Assembly (NCBI RefSeq): GCF_001655685.1
Contig: NZ_LYVF01000164.1
Location: 62,001-126,000, forward strand
Reading direction: 5' to 3'
DNA length: 64,000 nucleotides
DNA from: Desulfotomaculum copahuensis
GTDB lineage: Bacteria > Bacillota > Desulfotomaculia > Desulfotomaculales > Desulfovirgulaceae
The notes beneath the pieces were generated by a model. It worked only from the letters and a program-made list of their open reading frames with translations, was not told the origin of the DNA and searched no databases. The translations under genes and the position numbers were made by a program. The stretch's first letter is position 1. Every line of letters starts with the position of its first letter. Positions 15,944-24,984 of this stretch are shown piece after piece.

Positions 15944-17320
15944 CTACTCCCCTGCCTTTGGCCCTTCTGACACCCATTCCTGTCCTTTCTCCCGTTCAAA
16001 GGCCAGACAGGTGTCGGTGGATTTATCCTGCATATAAACGTAAGCAAAATGGGACATTTTTTCTTTAGCCTGCTCATAGGCCTCATAAGCCTCGCCCTGG
16101 CAGGCGGCACAGGCGCTGAACGGCACGGAAACGCAAAATACACGCAACGGCCGGCCGTAACCACGGTCGGCCCGGGAATCAATGGTGATATATCCCGGGC
16201 AGGACGGGCAGAGACGCACTTTTTCCTGCTGTTCTTCTTCGATATAATCAGTGTCGTAATAAATTTGCTTGCGCCGTTGATAGAAGGTACCGGCACCGAA
16301 GATTTTTTCCAAATCCACCTGATCCCTGGTTTCCCAGACAGATAACAACTGTTCCACCATCCGTTGCACTCTGGCCACCCGTTCGGGGCTGTCCTGAAAT
16401 TGGGACGGCCAGTTTTCCGGCTCGCGTACATAGGAGTAGTCCTGTCCGGCCAGGGCGAGCAAGATGGCCAGATTAACATAGGGCAGCGCCGTTTCAATGG
16501 CGTAGCCGCCTTCCAGTACGGCCAGATGGGGATTCAGCTTGCGGGTGAACTCGGCGTAGCCCCGGGCGGTAAAACGCATACTGCCCAGGGGGTCTGTGAA
16601 ATGGTTGTCCTGCCCAGCCGAGTTGATGATGAATTCCGGCTGAAAATCCTTGACCACGGGTAAGACCAGATTATCAACCACGTAGTGGAAGGTCTCGTCC
16701 CCCAACCCCGGCGGCAGCGGGATGTTCAGCGTACGGGCATAAGCCCCCGGGCCGCCCAATTCGGTGGTGAAGCCGGTGCCCGGGTAAATAGTGCGCCCGT
16801 CCTGGTGAAAGGAAATAAACAGCACGTCCGGATCGTGATAAAAGATGTCCTGCGTGCCGTCTCCGTGATGCACGTCCGAATCCACAATCGCCACCCGGCG
16901 GATGCCGTGACGGCGGCGCAGGTACTCGACCAGAATGGCCTCATTGTTGATGTTGCAAAACCCGCGGTTGCCGTGCACCACCCGCATGGCATGGTGCCCC
17001 GGCGGCCGGACCAGGGCGAAGCCGTTTTTGATTTCACCGTTGAAAATACTGTCCCCCAAAAGAGTAGCTGAACCGGCGGCAATCAAATGCGCCTCGGTGA
17101 CCTGGCTCTGCACCCGCGGTACACAAAAGTGCACCCGGGCGATGTCATGGGTGGTGACCAACCGGGGAGCGTACTCGATAATCGAGGGAAGATCAAGCAC
17201 TCCTTCTTCAAAAATTTGATCCCTGGTATACAGCAAACGCTCTTCCCGTTCCGGGTGGGTGGGGGAGATGGCCCAGTCGAAGGCAGGGAAAAAGATCAGT
17301 CCGGTGCGTTTATTCCTCAA
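15944..17320 (-). CDS. Histone-deacetylase-family protein with C-terminal cysteine motif extension
   Basis: This 458-residue protein has an arginase/deacetylase-fold domain (about 1-300) with the full catalytic set: RPPGHHA (His pair), DSDVHHGDGTQ (zinc Asp/His) and GQDNHFTDPLG (zinc Asp). The family includes AcuC and acetylpolyamine amidohydrolases. After it comes about 150 residues with two cysteine pairs, CPSC and CAAC, about 37 residues apart, suggesting a zinc ribbon. I chose TTG at 17318-17320, 8 nt after AGGGGAGG; ATG at 17344 is an alternative. It overlaps the hydantoinase gene end by 11 bases. Likely a deacylase of protein lysines or small amines; substrate unknown. Confidence 0.8.
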   Translation of the reverse strand: MRNKRTGLIFFPAFDWAISPTHPEREERLLYTRDQIFEEGVLDLPSIIEYAPRLVTTHDIARVHFCVPRVQSQVTEAHLIAAGSATLLGDSIFNGEIKNGFALVRPPGHHAMRVVHGNRGFCNINNEAILVEYLRRRHGIRRVAIVDSDVHHGDGTQDIFYHDPDVLFISFHQDGRTIYPGTGFTTELGGPGAYARTLNIPLPPGLGDETFHYVVDNLVLPVVKDFQPEFIINSAGQDNHFTDPLGSMRFTARGYAEFTRKLNPHLAVLEGGYAIETALPYVNLAILLALAGQDYSYVREPENWPSQFQDSPERVARVQRMVEQLLSVWETRDQVDLEKIFGAGTFYQRRKQIYYDTDYIEEEQQEKVRLCPSCPGYITIDSRADRGYGRPLRVFCVSVPFSACAACQGEAYEAYEQAKEKMSHFAYVYMQDKSTDTCLAFEREKGQEWVSEGPKAGE

Positions 17321-18998
17321 AGCCGGTTCCTCCCCTGTTGACATAATGCAAAATACCCCTTTCGGTCTGCACGGTAATATCGATTAAACGCCCCACGGTC
17401 ACCCAATCCCGCACCATATTGAAAACGTCCCGCCGGGTCACCTCCACCCGGCCCAGATCACCGTCCAGACCGTAACGGGCGGCACGTTTGGCCAGCCAGT
17501 TCTTGGCCAGCTCGAGCGCCTTGTCTTCCCCGAAGGGGTGCTCCTCCAGCCGTGCTTGATAACCTTCCTCCTGAATACTGTAAACTCCCTGTTCGGTATC
17601 GGCATGCAAAGTGACCTGCAGGGTGGGCCGGGCCACCGCCGCTCCGATCGCGTTGGCCACCGGCGCATAGGGCGGGATCACCGGATCACAGCCCAGCCGA
17701 GCGGCAATCTGGGAAACAAAACCGGCCGCCCCGCCACCCACGCCGACCACCGTCTGCGGCCGCACTTTCTTCTTCTGCAATACCTCCCATACCCGGTAGG
17801 CCGGCTCCTGTTCCCAGCGGAAAAACATACCCTCTATTTCCCGGGCGATGGTTTCCACTACCAGGCTGGTGACCCGGCCGGCCACCTCGCCGGCCGGCAG
17901 TCCCAGCGGCGCCCCGATGGTGTCCATGGCTTCGCGTGCTTTTTCCACATCCCCCAGCCTGGTCAAACCGAGCACCCGCAGGGCGTCGGTGGGTGTGGGC
18001 AGCGGACCGCCCAGGCAATAGGGCAGGCCAAGCCGTTCGGAATAGACAATGATTTCCTTGCCCACCCGTTCAACCACGCTGTCACCGCCCACAGGCACGG
18101 ATTTTACCGCCAGGGCGCGCACATGGGTGGGCATGTCGTCCACCGTGGCTCCCCGGGAGGCCAGCAGCGGCTGCCCGGACAGGATCAGGGCCAGATCGGT
18201 GGTGGTGCCGCCGATATCCACCACTACCGAGGTTTCGCCGGGCGGGGTCAACGCCTGCACACCCAATGTGCTGGCCGCCGGGCCGCTGAAAATGGTTTCC
18301 ACCGGCACTTCCAGCGAACTTTCCAGGGGCAGGGTGCCGCCATCGGCTTTCAGGATGAACACATTACCCCCGATTCCCCGCTGCTGCAAGGCTTGCTGCA
18401 CCGAACGGACAAAGAATTCATATTTTTCCCGGGTGGCACAGGTGAGATAGGTGGTGACCACCCGGCGGGGGAAGTTGAGCTGACCGGCCACCCGGTGTCC
18501 CAGTTCCTGGTGCATGTTCGGGTAGTTCCAGCGCATCCTGGCCTCCACTTCTTTTTCGTGACGGTTGTTGCGGGAAGAAAATTTGCCTACCACCGCTATC
18601 TTGTGGTAACCTTTGCCGGCCAGCGCATGGGCGGCATCGTCAACCTGACGCAGGTTGAGTGGAATTACTTCCCGGCCCCGGTAATCAATCGCCCCGTTGA
18701 TAATATATACATCGGTCGGGTAACGGTAACGCTGATGGCTCAAGCCGGGGCCGGGCATCAAAATCATGCCCACCGGATCATATTTCTTTCCGGCAATCAA
18801 GTTGGTAATCATGGTGGTGCTGAACACCACCCGCTCCACGGTTTCTGCCGACACTCCCCGCAGGATCATGTCCAGTGCCTCCAGGAGAGTGGCCAGCAAA
18901 TCATCCCGGGTAGGCACCTTGGCCGAAGCCCGGACCAGCCCCTGCTCCAGCAACACCGCATCGGTACAGGTCCCGCCCACATCCACACCAATGTACAC
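17310..18998 (-). CDS. Hydantoinase/oxoprolinase family protein
   Basis: This 562-residue protein carries the hydantoinase A/oxoprolinase architecture: N-terminal ATP-binding segment GVDVGGTCTDAVLL, the second phosphate-binding segment VVVDIGGTTTDLALI around residue 245, and a glycine-rich GVGGGAAGFV near 420. True enzymes of the family hydrolyse cyclic amides with ATP, often with a HyuB partner; no HyuB is present here, so the substrate is unclear. Start is GTG at 18996-18998 after AGGAGG. It sits between mutS and the deacetylase-family gene and is probably co-transcribed with both. Confidence 0.8.
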   Translation of the reverse strand: MYIGVDVGGTCTDAVLLEQGLVRASAKVPTRDDLLATLLEALDMILRGVSAETVERVVFSTTMITNLIAGKKYDPVGMILMPGPGLSHQRYRYPTDVYIINGAIDYRGREVIPLNLRQVDDAAHALAGKGYHKIAVVGKFSSRNNRHEKEVEARMRWNYPNMHQELGHRVAGQLNFPRRVVTTYLTCATREKYEFFVRSVQQALQQRGIGGNVFILKADGGTLPLESSLEVPVETIFSGPAASTLGVQALTPPGETSVVVDIGGTTTDLALILSGQPLLASRGATVDDMPTHVRALAVKSVPVGGDSVVERVGKEIIVYSERLGLPYCLGGPLPTPTDALRVLGLTRLGDVEKAREAMDTIGAPLGLPAGEVAGRVTSLVVETIAREIEGMFFRWEQEPAYRVWEVLQKKKVRPQTVVGVGGGAAGFVSQIAARLGCDPVIPPYAPVANAIGAAVARPTLQVTLHADTEQGVYSIQEEGYQARLEEHPFGEDKALELAKNWLAKRAARYGLDGDLGRVEVTRRDVFNMVRDWVTVGRLIDITVQTERGILHYVNRGGTGFEE

Positions 18999-19028
18999 AC
19001 GCGCACCTCCTGCCTATGAGCCGCCGGC

Positions 19029-21662
19029 TCAAAAATCCGCCCGGCATTCCCGGACGGCGTTTTCATCCCCCCGGGTCAACATTTCATGCCAGCGCACAAT
19101 GAAATTTAGCGCCTCCAGTGGTGTAATATCCAGCGCGTTCAATGAGGCCAGTTCTGTCAGCACCGCCCCGGCCGTCACCGGCACATCCCGGACGCCGCCA
19201 TCCCGGGCGGCGTCCGGTGTTTCCAGGACCACGGCCGTATTTTCCGCACTCTCGCGCCGGCATTCCAGCGCCAACAAAATTTCCCGCGCCCGTTCCACTA
19301 TTCCCGCCGGCAGGCCGGCCAACCGGGCCACCTGGATGCCGTAGCTGCGGTCTGCCCGGCCGGGCAGCACCCGGCGTAAAAAAACCACTTCCTCACCCTG
19401 CTCCTGTACCTTCACAGTATAATTTCTGACCCCCGGCAAACAATCCAGATCAGTCAGTTCATGATAATGCGTGGAAAACAGCGTCTTGGCCCCGACCCGG
19501 CAGACCAGGTATTCCACCAGTGCCCGGGCAATGCTGATCCCGTCATAGGTGCTGGTGCCCCTTCCCACTTCGTCCATAATCACCAGACTGCGCCTGGTGG
19601 CTGAACTGACAATTGTCTGGCACTCGCTCATTTCCACCATAAAGGTGCTCTGCCCCGCCGCCAGGTCGTCGCTGGCCCCCACCCGGGTGAAAATGCGATC
19701 CACCACCCCGATTTGCGCCTGTGCCGCCGGGATGAAGCTGCCGGCTTGTGCCATCAGCACCAGCAAGGCCACCTGACGCATATATGTGCTCTTGCCGGCC
19801 ATGTTTGGTCCGGTCAAAATAATCAGGCGCTCCCGGTCATCCAGGCGCACATCGTTGGGTACGAACTCCCCCCGGGCCAACACCTGTTCAATTACCGGAT
19901 GGCGCCCCTCCCGGACAACCAGGCGATCGCAATCGTCCACCTGCGGGCGGACGTAATTTCCCTTCACCGCCGCCTCGGCCAGGGAATAAAGGGCATCGAC
20001 GCAAGCCACCGCACCGGCTGTACGCTGGATGCGCCGCACCTGGCCGGCGACCTGTTCCCTGATTTCCGTAAACAGGCGGTACTCCAACTGCACCAGCCGG
20101 TCCTCGGCGCCTAAAATTGTTTCTTCAAGCTTTTTCAGTTCGGGGGTGATAAACCTTTCCACGTTGGCCAGGGTTTGCTTGCGGATGTAATCAGCGGGCA
20201 CCAGTTCCAGGTTGGCGCGGGTGACCTCCAGGTAGTAGCCGAAGACCTTGTTAAATCCCACTTTCAAGGAACGGATGCCGGTACGCTCCTTTTCCGCCGC
20301 CTCCAACCCGGCCAGCCACTTTTTGCCGTCGCGGCTGGCCATCCGCAAACTGTCCACTTCAGAGTGATAACCGTCCCGGATCAGTCCGCCCTCACGCACG
20401 GAAACAGGCGGGTCCTCGTTCAAGGCGGTTTGCAACAGGCGGTACAGGTCCGTCATTTCGTCCATTTCGTCGCACATTCTTTTGAACAGGGCGGCACGTC
20501 CGCCGGCCAGCAGGCTTTTGATGGCCGGCAGGGCGGCCAGGGATCCTTTCAAGGCCAGTAGATCCCGGGCGTTGGCCGTACCGTAAACCACCCTGGCCGC
20601 CAGACGCTCCATATCATGCACACCGTTTAAAGCCCGGCGCAGGGCGTCACGCAAAAAAACATCGCCGGCCAGTTCCGCCACCGCGTCCAGGCGCTCGTTG
20701 ATCTCCGCCGCCACCAGCAGGGGGCGTTCAATCCAGGTCTTTAACAGGCGCCCGCCCATAGCGGTTAGCGTATGGTCCAACACCCAGAGCAAAGTGCCCC
20801 AGCGTGAACCGTCCCGCAATGATGCGGTCAGCTCCAGGTTGCGCCGGGCGGCGGTATCCAGCATCATATATTGGCCGGCGCTGTATACCTGAATCCGGCC
20901 GAACTGCCGCAAATCATTTTTTTGTGTCCGGTTCAGGTAGGCCAGCAGTCCGCCGGCCGCCCGGACAGCCAGGGGACGGTTGTGCAGTCCGAAACGCTGC
21001 GCCCAGGCCGGACCGAAATGTTTATCCAGCATCCGCCCGGCGCCGTCGGGCAAAAAAACGGCCGCGTCACAAGTGGTAATCGCCGTTCTTAAACGGCTTT
21101 GCACCGCCGCCGCCAGCTTGTCACCATTATTTCCACCGGCCAGCAACACCTCGGCCGGTTCCAGGCGGGCCACCTCATCCAGTAGCATGGCGGCAGCCTT
21201 TTCACCCGTCAACTGGGTGGCCAAAAGCAAGCCGGTGGTTACATCGGCCGCTGCCAGGCCGAATTCCTTGTCCGCCCCGGCCACGGCCAGCAGGAAATTA
21301 TGCCGCTTGTCCTCCAGACCCTCCAGTACGGTACCCGGAGTAACCACCCGGGTCACCTCCCGCCGGACTATGCCCCGGCCGGAACCCGCTTCTTCAATCT
21401 GGTCACATACCGCCACCTTGAAGCCCTTGGCGGTTAAACGGGAAATATATGTACCGGCGGCATGATAAGGTACGCCGCACATGGGCACCCGGCCGGCCTC
21501 GCCGGCCTCGCGACCGGTGAGGGTAATCTCCAGTTCCCTGGACGCCGTCAGGGCATCGTCGAAAAACATTTCATAAAAGTCGCCTAAACGAAAGAAAAGG
21601 ATGGCGTCCTGATAATTCTGTTTAATCTGCAAATATTGTTTCATCATGGGGGTGAAAGCCAC
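19029..21662 (-). CDS. mutS: DNA mismatch repair protein MutS
   Basis: This 877-residue mismatch sensor begins MAFTPMMKQYLQIK and reaches the mismatch-binding motif FFRLGDFYEMFFDDA, whose Phe-x-Glu contacts mispaired bases. The C-terminal ATPase has Walker A GPNMAGKST, the ST(F)MVEMSE switch and Walker B VIMDEVGRGTS. The frame is open further upstream but I chose GTG at 21660-21662, after GGGAGGGA, where homology starts. It heads the mutS-hydantoinase-deacetylase-mutL run and is preceded by the terminator of ricA, so it probably has its own promoter. Confidence 0.96.
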   Translation of the reverse strand: MAFTPMMKQYLQIKQNYQDAILFFRLGDFYEMFFDDALTASRELEITLTGREAGEAGRVPMCGVPYHAAGTYISRLTAKGFKVAVCDQIEEAGSGRGIVRREVTRVVTPGTVLEGLEDKRHNFLLAVAGADKEFGLAAADVTTGLLLATQLTGEKAAAMLLDEVARLEPAEVLLAGGNNGDKLAAAVQSRLRTAITTCDAAVFLPDGAGRMLDKHFGPAWAQRFGLHNRPLAVRAAGGLLAYLNRTQKNDLRQFGRIQVYSAGQYMMLDTAARRNLELTASLRDGSRWGTLLWVLDHTLTAMGGRLLKTWIERPLLVAAEINERLDAVAELAGDVFLRDALRRALNGVHDMERLAARVVYGTANARDLLALKGSLAALPAIKSLLAGGRAALFKRMCDEMDEMTDLYRLLQTALNEDPPVSVREGGLIRDGYHSEVDSLRMASRDGKKWLAGLEAAEKERTGIRSLKVGFNKVFGYYLEVTRANLELVPADYIRKQTLANVERFITPELKKLEETILGAEDRLVQLEYRLFTEIREQVAGQVRRIQRTAGAVACVDALYSLAEAAVKGNYVRPQVDDCDRLVVREGRHPVIEQVLARGEFVPNDVRLDDRERLIILTGPNMAGKSTYMRQVALLVLMAQAGSFIPAAQAQIGVVDRIFTRVGASDDLAAGQSTFMVEMSECQTIVSSATRRSLVIMDEVGRGTSTYDGISIARALVEYLVCRVGAKTLFSTHYHELTDLDCLPGVRNYTVKVQEQGEEVVFLRRVLPGRADRSYGIQVARLAGLPAGIVERAREILLALECRRESAENTAVVLETPDAARDGGVRDVPVTAGAVLTELASLNALDITPLEALNFIVRWHEMLTRGDENAVRECRADF

Positions 21663-21706
21663 ACCAATCCCTCCCGGCTTCATTATATCATAAAGCGCCG
21701 TCCGGC

Positions 21707-21735
21707 AAAAGAAAAACCCCGGTGACAAGCCGGGG
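21707..21735 (-). terminator. Intrinsic terminator of ricA
   Basis: A 6-bp stem CCCCGG/CCGGGG (21717-21735) with a 7-nt loop is followed on the minus strand by TTTTTCTTTT. Confidence 0.8.
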
Positions 21736-21762
21736 TAATCTTCAAACCGTTCAATATGACAT

Positions 21763-22143
21763 TTAAACATGACAGCCGCTGCAACTGCTGCAGCATTCGT
21801 CCGAGCAGCCTTCCTGCCGGCCGGAGATTGCTTCGCTGATAATATTGTTGATTTGCTCCAGCATGCCTTCGAAGTCCTGCTGAGCACGAAAGAAATCGAC
21901 AATCAGGGGGTGTTCCATCATCCGCCGTTCCATTTCCTCGGCATCCTTTTTTTGACTCTCGGTCAGCTGATGCCCCTGGGATTGAATCATTTGAAAGGCT
22001 TTTTGCTTATCCTGAAACTCCTGGATGATTTCCTGCGCCCGGGAATCCCCGAGCATGGCCTCCTGAGCGTCGCGCATGGCGGCCAGTTCCGGGGAGCGGG
22101 CAATTTCATCCCCCAGCAGCCTGGCCTGTTCAATTACAGACAC
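21763..22143 (-). CDS. ricA: YlbF/YmcA-family protein, RicA-like
   Basis: This 126-residue, mostly helical protein of the YlbF/YmcA family ends in a cysteine cluster, CSDECCSSCSGC. In B. subtilis RicA, RicF and RicT form a complex that carries iron-sulfur clusters and aids RNase Y-dependent mRNA maturation and developmental decisions. In Bacillus ricA (ymcA) also lies beside miaB and near mutS, which supports RicA rather than RicF. Start is GTG at 22141-22143 after GGGAGGTG. A terminator follows. Confidence 0.82.
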   Translation of the reverse strand: MSVIEQARLLGDEIARSPELAAMRDAQEAMLGDSRAQEIIQEFQDKQKAFQMIQSQGHQLTESQKKDAEEMERRMMEHPLIVDFFRAQQDFEGMLEQINNIISEAISGRQEGCSDECCSSCSGCHV

Positions 22144-22253
22144 GTGCTATTCACCTCCCGTCATCACCAAGTTAATCATGTCGAATAAGTTTTACTAACG
22201 CCGTTCCGGCCCGAAAACACCGGAACAAGGCCGGTATAACCTCCGACAAGCTT

Positions 22254-23591
22254 TTATTCACCGCCACCGGCCGGAACGCCTTCCAGGTGGGTCAGGGTGG
22301 CCCCGGTAATCTTGACCGGCACCAACCGGCCCGCCGGTACCGGAGGACCCGGGAAAAAGGTCAGCCGGTTGGTTCTGGTGCGTCCGCTGAGCAGCCGTGG
22401 ATTGGTTTTACTTGTTCCCTCCACCAGAATTTCCTCCACCGCTCCAATCCGCTCCCGGTTCAGAGCCAGGGAAATCTCATTCTGGCGGGCAATCAATCGC
22501 TGAATCCGGTCCCGCTTCACATCCTCCGGAACCTGCCCGGGCATGTCCGCGGCCGGCGTACCCGGACGCCGGTTGTAAATAAAGGTAAAGGCTGCGGCAA
22601 AACGCACCCGTTCCACCAAATCCATGGTTTGGGCAAAATCTTCCTCCGTTTCGCCGGGAAAGCCGGCCATAATATCCGTGCTCAGGGCGGCACCGGGCAG
22701 CGCCCGGCGGATCCGGTCCACCAATGCCAGGTAATAGGCGCGGTCGTAACCCCGGTGCATCATTTTCAACACCCGGTCGCTGCCCGCCTGCACCGGCAGG
22801 TGGATATGCTCGCAAACCAATGAACAGCCGGCTATTGTTTCAACCAACCGGTCGCTGAAATCCCGCGGATGGGAAGTCATAAAACGGATGCGGGCCAGCC
22901 CGGGCACTTCGTTTACCGCCGCCAGCAGACCAGCGAAGCTTGCCTCCCCGGGCAGATCCTTGCCGTAGGAATTTACATTTTGCCCGAGCAGGGTCACTTC
23001 CCGGTATCCCTGCTCCACCAGTCGCCGGATTTCATTCAGGATATCCTCCGCACGCCGGCTGCGTTCACGCCCCCGCACATAAGGCACAATACAATAAGTA
23101 CAAAAATTATTACAGCCGTAGCTGATATTCACCCAGGCGCGCACCCCGGGCGTGCGGCGCACCGGCAGATCCTCCCTGACCGCGCCCGCCTGCGGCCAGA
23201 TTTCCGCCACCGTCCGCCCGGCTTCCCCGGCCTGCGCCAGCAATTCCGGCAGGCGGTGCAGGTTGTGGGTGCCGAATATCAAATCCACGGCTGGAAACCG
23301 TTGTCTGATCTGTCCGGCCATGCCTTTCTGCTGGATCATACAACCGGCGATGCCAATCAGCATGCCGGGGCGGGCGGCCTTCAACCGGCAAAGCCGTCCC
23401 AAAAGGCCGAAAACCTTGTTTTCCGCTGTTTCCCGCACACAGCAGGTATTGACCAGAATTACGCCGGCCTCTTCAGGCGCGGACGCTTCCCGGTAACCCA
23501 TGGCTTCCAGCATACCGGCCATGACCTCGGAATCATGGTCGTTCATCTGACAGCCGAAGCTGATTACCGCGTATGTTTGCGGCACGCTCAT
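22254..23591 (-). CDS. miaB: tRNA-2-methylthio-N6-dimethylallyladenosine synthase MiaB
   Basis: This 445-residue radical SAM methylthiotransferase adds a methylthio group to i6A37, the product of MiaA. Domains: N-terminal UPF0004 iron-sulfur domain with ISFGCQMN, VNTCCVRE and IAGCMIQ; radical SAM motif CNNFCTYC; C-terminal TRAM domain. I chose the ATG at 23589-23591 (MSVPQTYAV), 7 nt after GGAGGAG; the frame continues upstream without family similarity. It is followed by ricA, as in Bacillus. Confidence 0.95.
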   Translation of the reverse strand: MSVPQTYAVISFGCQMNDHDSEVMAGMLEAMGYREASAPEEAGVILVNTCCVRETAENKVFGLLGRLCRLKAARPGMLIGIAGCMIQQKGMAGQIRQRFPAVDLIFGTHNLHRLPELLAQAGEAGRTVAEIWPQAGAVREDLPVRRTPGVRAWVNISYGCNNFCTYCIVPYVRGRERSRRAEDILNEIRRLVEQGYREVTLLGQNVNSYGKDLPGEASFAGLLAAVNEVPGLARIRFMTSHPRDFSDRLVETIAGCSLVCEHIHLPVQAGSDRVLKMMHRGYDRAYYLALVDRIRRALPGAALSTDIMAGFPGETEEDFAQTMDLVERVRFAAAFTFIYNRRPGTPAADMPGQVPEDVKRDRIQRLIARQNEISLALNRERIGAVEEILVEGTSKTNPRLLSGRTRTNRLTFFPGPPVPAGRLVPVKITGATLTHLEGVPAGGGE

Positions 23592-23659
23592 GGCAATACT
23601 CCTCCGCCGCTTATTATAACTTATTCCACCCGGGGAGGCAAATGGCCGGGACGCCGGAT

Positions 23660-24070
23660 TTAAAGCACCCGGTCCGTGTTGAGCAACAGCCACAGGCGGT
23701 CGTTTTTCTTCACCACACCCCGCAGAAAGTCCGCTCCCTCGCCGGCCACCGCCGGTGATTCCATTTCATCCTCGTGATAACGGCCCACTTCCAGCACATT
23801 GTCCACAATCAAGCCTACTTTTTGTCCTTCCCTTTCCACCACGATGATCCGGGTGGCTTCGTTATAGCCGGCGACAGGCAAATCCATGCGCCGATTCAAA
23901 TTGAGCACCGGCACAATGCTCCCCCGCAGGTTGATAATCCCTTCCACATACGGTTTGGTGTTCGGCACCCGGGTAATGCCGGTCATGCGGATAATCTCCT
24001 GAATCTCCTGGATGGGCAGGGCGTACTGTTGATCGTTCAACTGAAAAACCACCAGTTGTTCTTCCGGCAC
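23660..24070 (-). CDS. cheW: Chemotaxis coupling protein CheW
   Basis: This 136-residue protein with the CheW beta-barrel fold links chemoreceptors to the CheA kinase. Typical features are LVVFQLNDQQYALPI, the VPNTKPYVEGIINLRGSIVPV core and GLIVDNVLEV. Start is GTG at 24068-24070 after GGGGA. It stands alone, away from other che genes, next to miaB; such orphan CheW genes often serve a dedicated receptor or sensory array. Confidence 0.9.
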   Translation of the reverse strand: MPEEQLVVFQLNDQQYALPIQEIQEIIRMTGITRVPNTKPYVEGIINLRGSIVPVLNLNRRMDLPVAGYNEATRIIVVEREGQKVGLIVDNVLEVGRYHEDEMESPAVAGEGADFLRGVVKKNDRLWLLLNTDRVL

Positions 24071-24172
24071 CTTGTATTCCCCTTCCTGATGCCCCGCCTT
24101 AAAGGCAGGGCAATGATGGCAAAGGTTTTGACACGGCCGGATGAAAATCCTTCCGGTTTTCTTCGCAACCGG
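24071..24172. other. Short gap with two weak hairpins
   Basis: Between cheW and the rubredoxin-like gene lie two imperfect inverted repeats, near 24092-24113 and 24138-24155, without a T-run. I see no gene and no clear promoter. Confidence 0.3.
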
Positions 24173-24292
24173 TTATTTTTTCGTTTCTTCCTTGACCAGC
24201 TTGTCCTTCGGCGCTCCGCACGCCTTGCACTTGCCCGGCTTGCAACGGGATTCCACCACATTGCCGCATTCGGCGCATTTATAAACGGCCAC
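24173..24292 (-). CDS. RCKP-type rubredoxin-like mini protein
   Basis: This 39-residue protein reads MAVYKCAECGNVVESRCKPG then KCKACGAPKDKLVKEETKK. Two CxxC pairs (CAEC and CKAC) would bind one iron or zinc, and the RCKPGKC stretch matches the short RCKP-type rubredoxin-like domain. Start is GTG at 24290-24292 after GGAGGTG, 3 nt downstream of the rpe stop codon. At this size it is easily missed. Function is unknown; an electron-transfer or metal-sensing role is inference. Confidence 0.8.
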   Translation of the reverse strand: MAVYKCAECGNVVESRCKPGKCKACGAPKDKLVKEETKK

Positions 24293-24295
24293 CGC

Positions 24296-24982
24296 CTACA
24301 CCTCCTTCTCCGGGTGATTACCCGTCATATTCCCCGCCGCCGCCCGGATTTCACGGATCGCGCGGGCCGGATCGCCATGGTTGAATACAGCCGAACCGGC
24401 CACCAGCACCCCGGCCCCGGCGGCGGCCACCAGCGGGGCGGTATCAGTCCCGATCCCCCCGTCCACCTCGATTTCCGCCGCCGCGCCGGCCCGGGCCAGC
24501 ATCTCCCGCAGGCGTTCAATTTTGGGCACAACGCCGGATATAAAAACCTGCCCCCCGAACCCCGGATTTACAGTCATCACCAGCACCAGGTCCACCAGCG
24601 GCAAAACATATTTCAACGCTTCCTCCGGAGTGGCCGGGTTCAAAGCCACTCCGGCCCTGACCCCCCGTTCCCGGATCCGCGCCAGGGTGCGGTGCAGGTG
24701 CCGGCAGGCCTCCACATGCACCGTCACCAAATCGGCGCCGGCCTGAATAAAATCATCGATGTAGTTCTCCGGCCGTTCAATCATCAGATGCACATCAAAA
24801 ACCAGTTTGCTTTCCGGTCGCAATGCGGCCACCACCGGCGGCCCGATGGTAATATTGGGCACAAAATGCCCATCCATCACATCAATATGCAGGTAATCGG
24901 CGCCGGCCTGTTCCACCCGCCGCACATCCGCGGCCAGGCGGGCAAAATCAGCCGACAGGATTGAAGGGGCAAGCTTGACCAC
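24296..24982 (-). CDS. rpe: Ribulose-phosphate 3-epimerase
   Basis: This 228-residue TIM-barrel enzyme interconverts D-ribulose 5-phosphate and D-xylulose 5-phosphate in the pentose phosphate pathway. Motifs: LAPSILSADF at the start, HIDVMDGHFVPN with catalytic Asp, DVHLMIE, MTVNPGFGGQ and the phosphate-binding EVDGGI. Start is GTG at 24980-24982, 2 nt after the rsgA stop. The rsgA-rpe order is common in Firmicutes. Confidence 0.95.
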   Translation of the reverse strand: MVKLAPSILSADFARLAADVRRVEQAGADYLHIDVMDGHFVPNITIGPPVVAALRPESKLVFDVHLMIERPENYIDDFIQAGADLVTVHVEACRHLHRTLARIRERGVRAGVALNPATPEEALKYVLPLVDLVLVMTVNPGFGGQVFISGVVPKIERLREMLARAGAAAEIEVDGGIGTDTAPLVAAAGAGVLVAGSAVFNHGDPARAIREIRAAAGNMTGNHPEKEV

Positions 24983-24984
24983 GA

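Noticed and set aside
15424-16497. Alternative minus-strand frame across the mutL/deacetylase junction
   Set aside because: It overlaps both well-supported genes in a third frame and has no homology-like motifs.
17538-19019. Long plus-strand open frame (493 codons) opposite the hydantoinase-like gene
   Set aside because: It is the antisense image of a well-supported gene, His/Gln/Gly-rich without domain motifs, as expected in GC-rich DNA.
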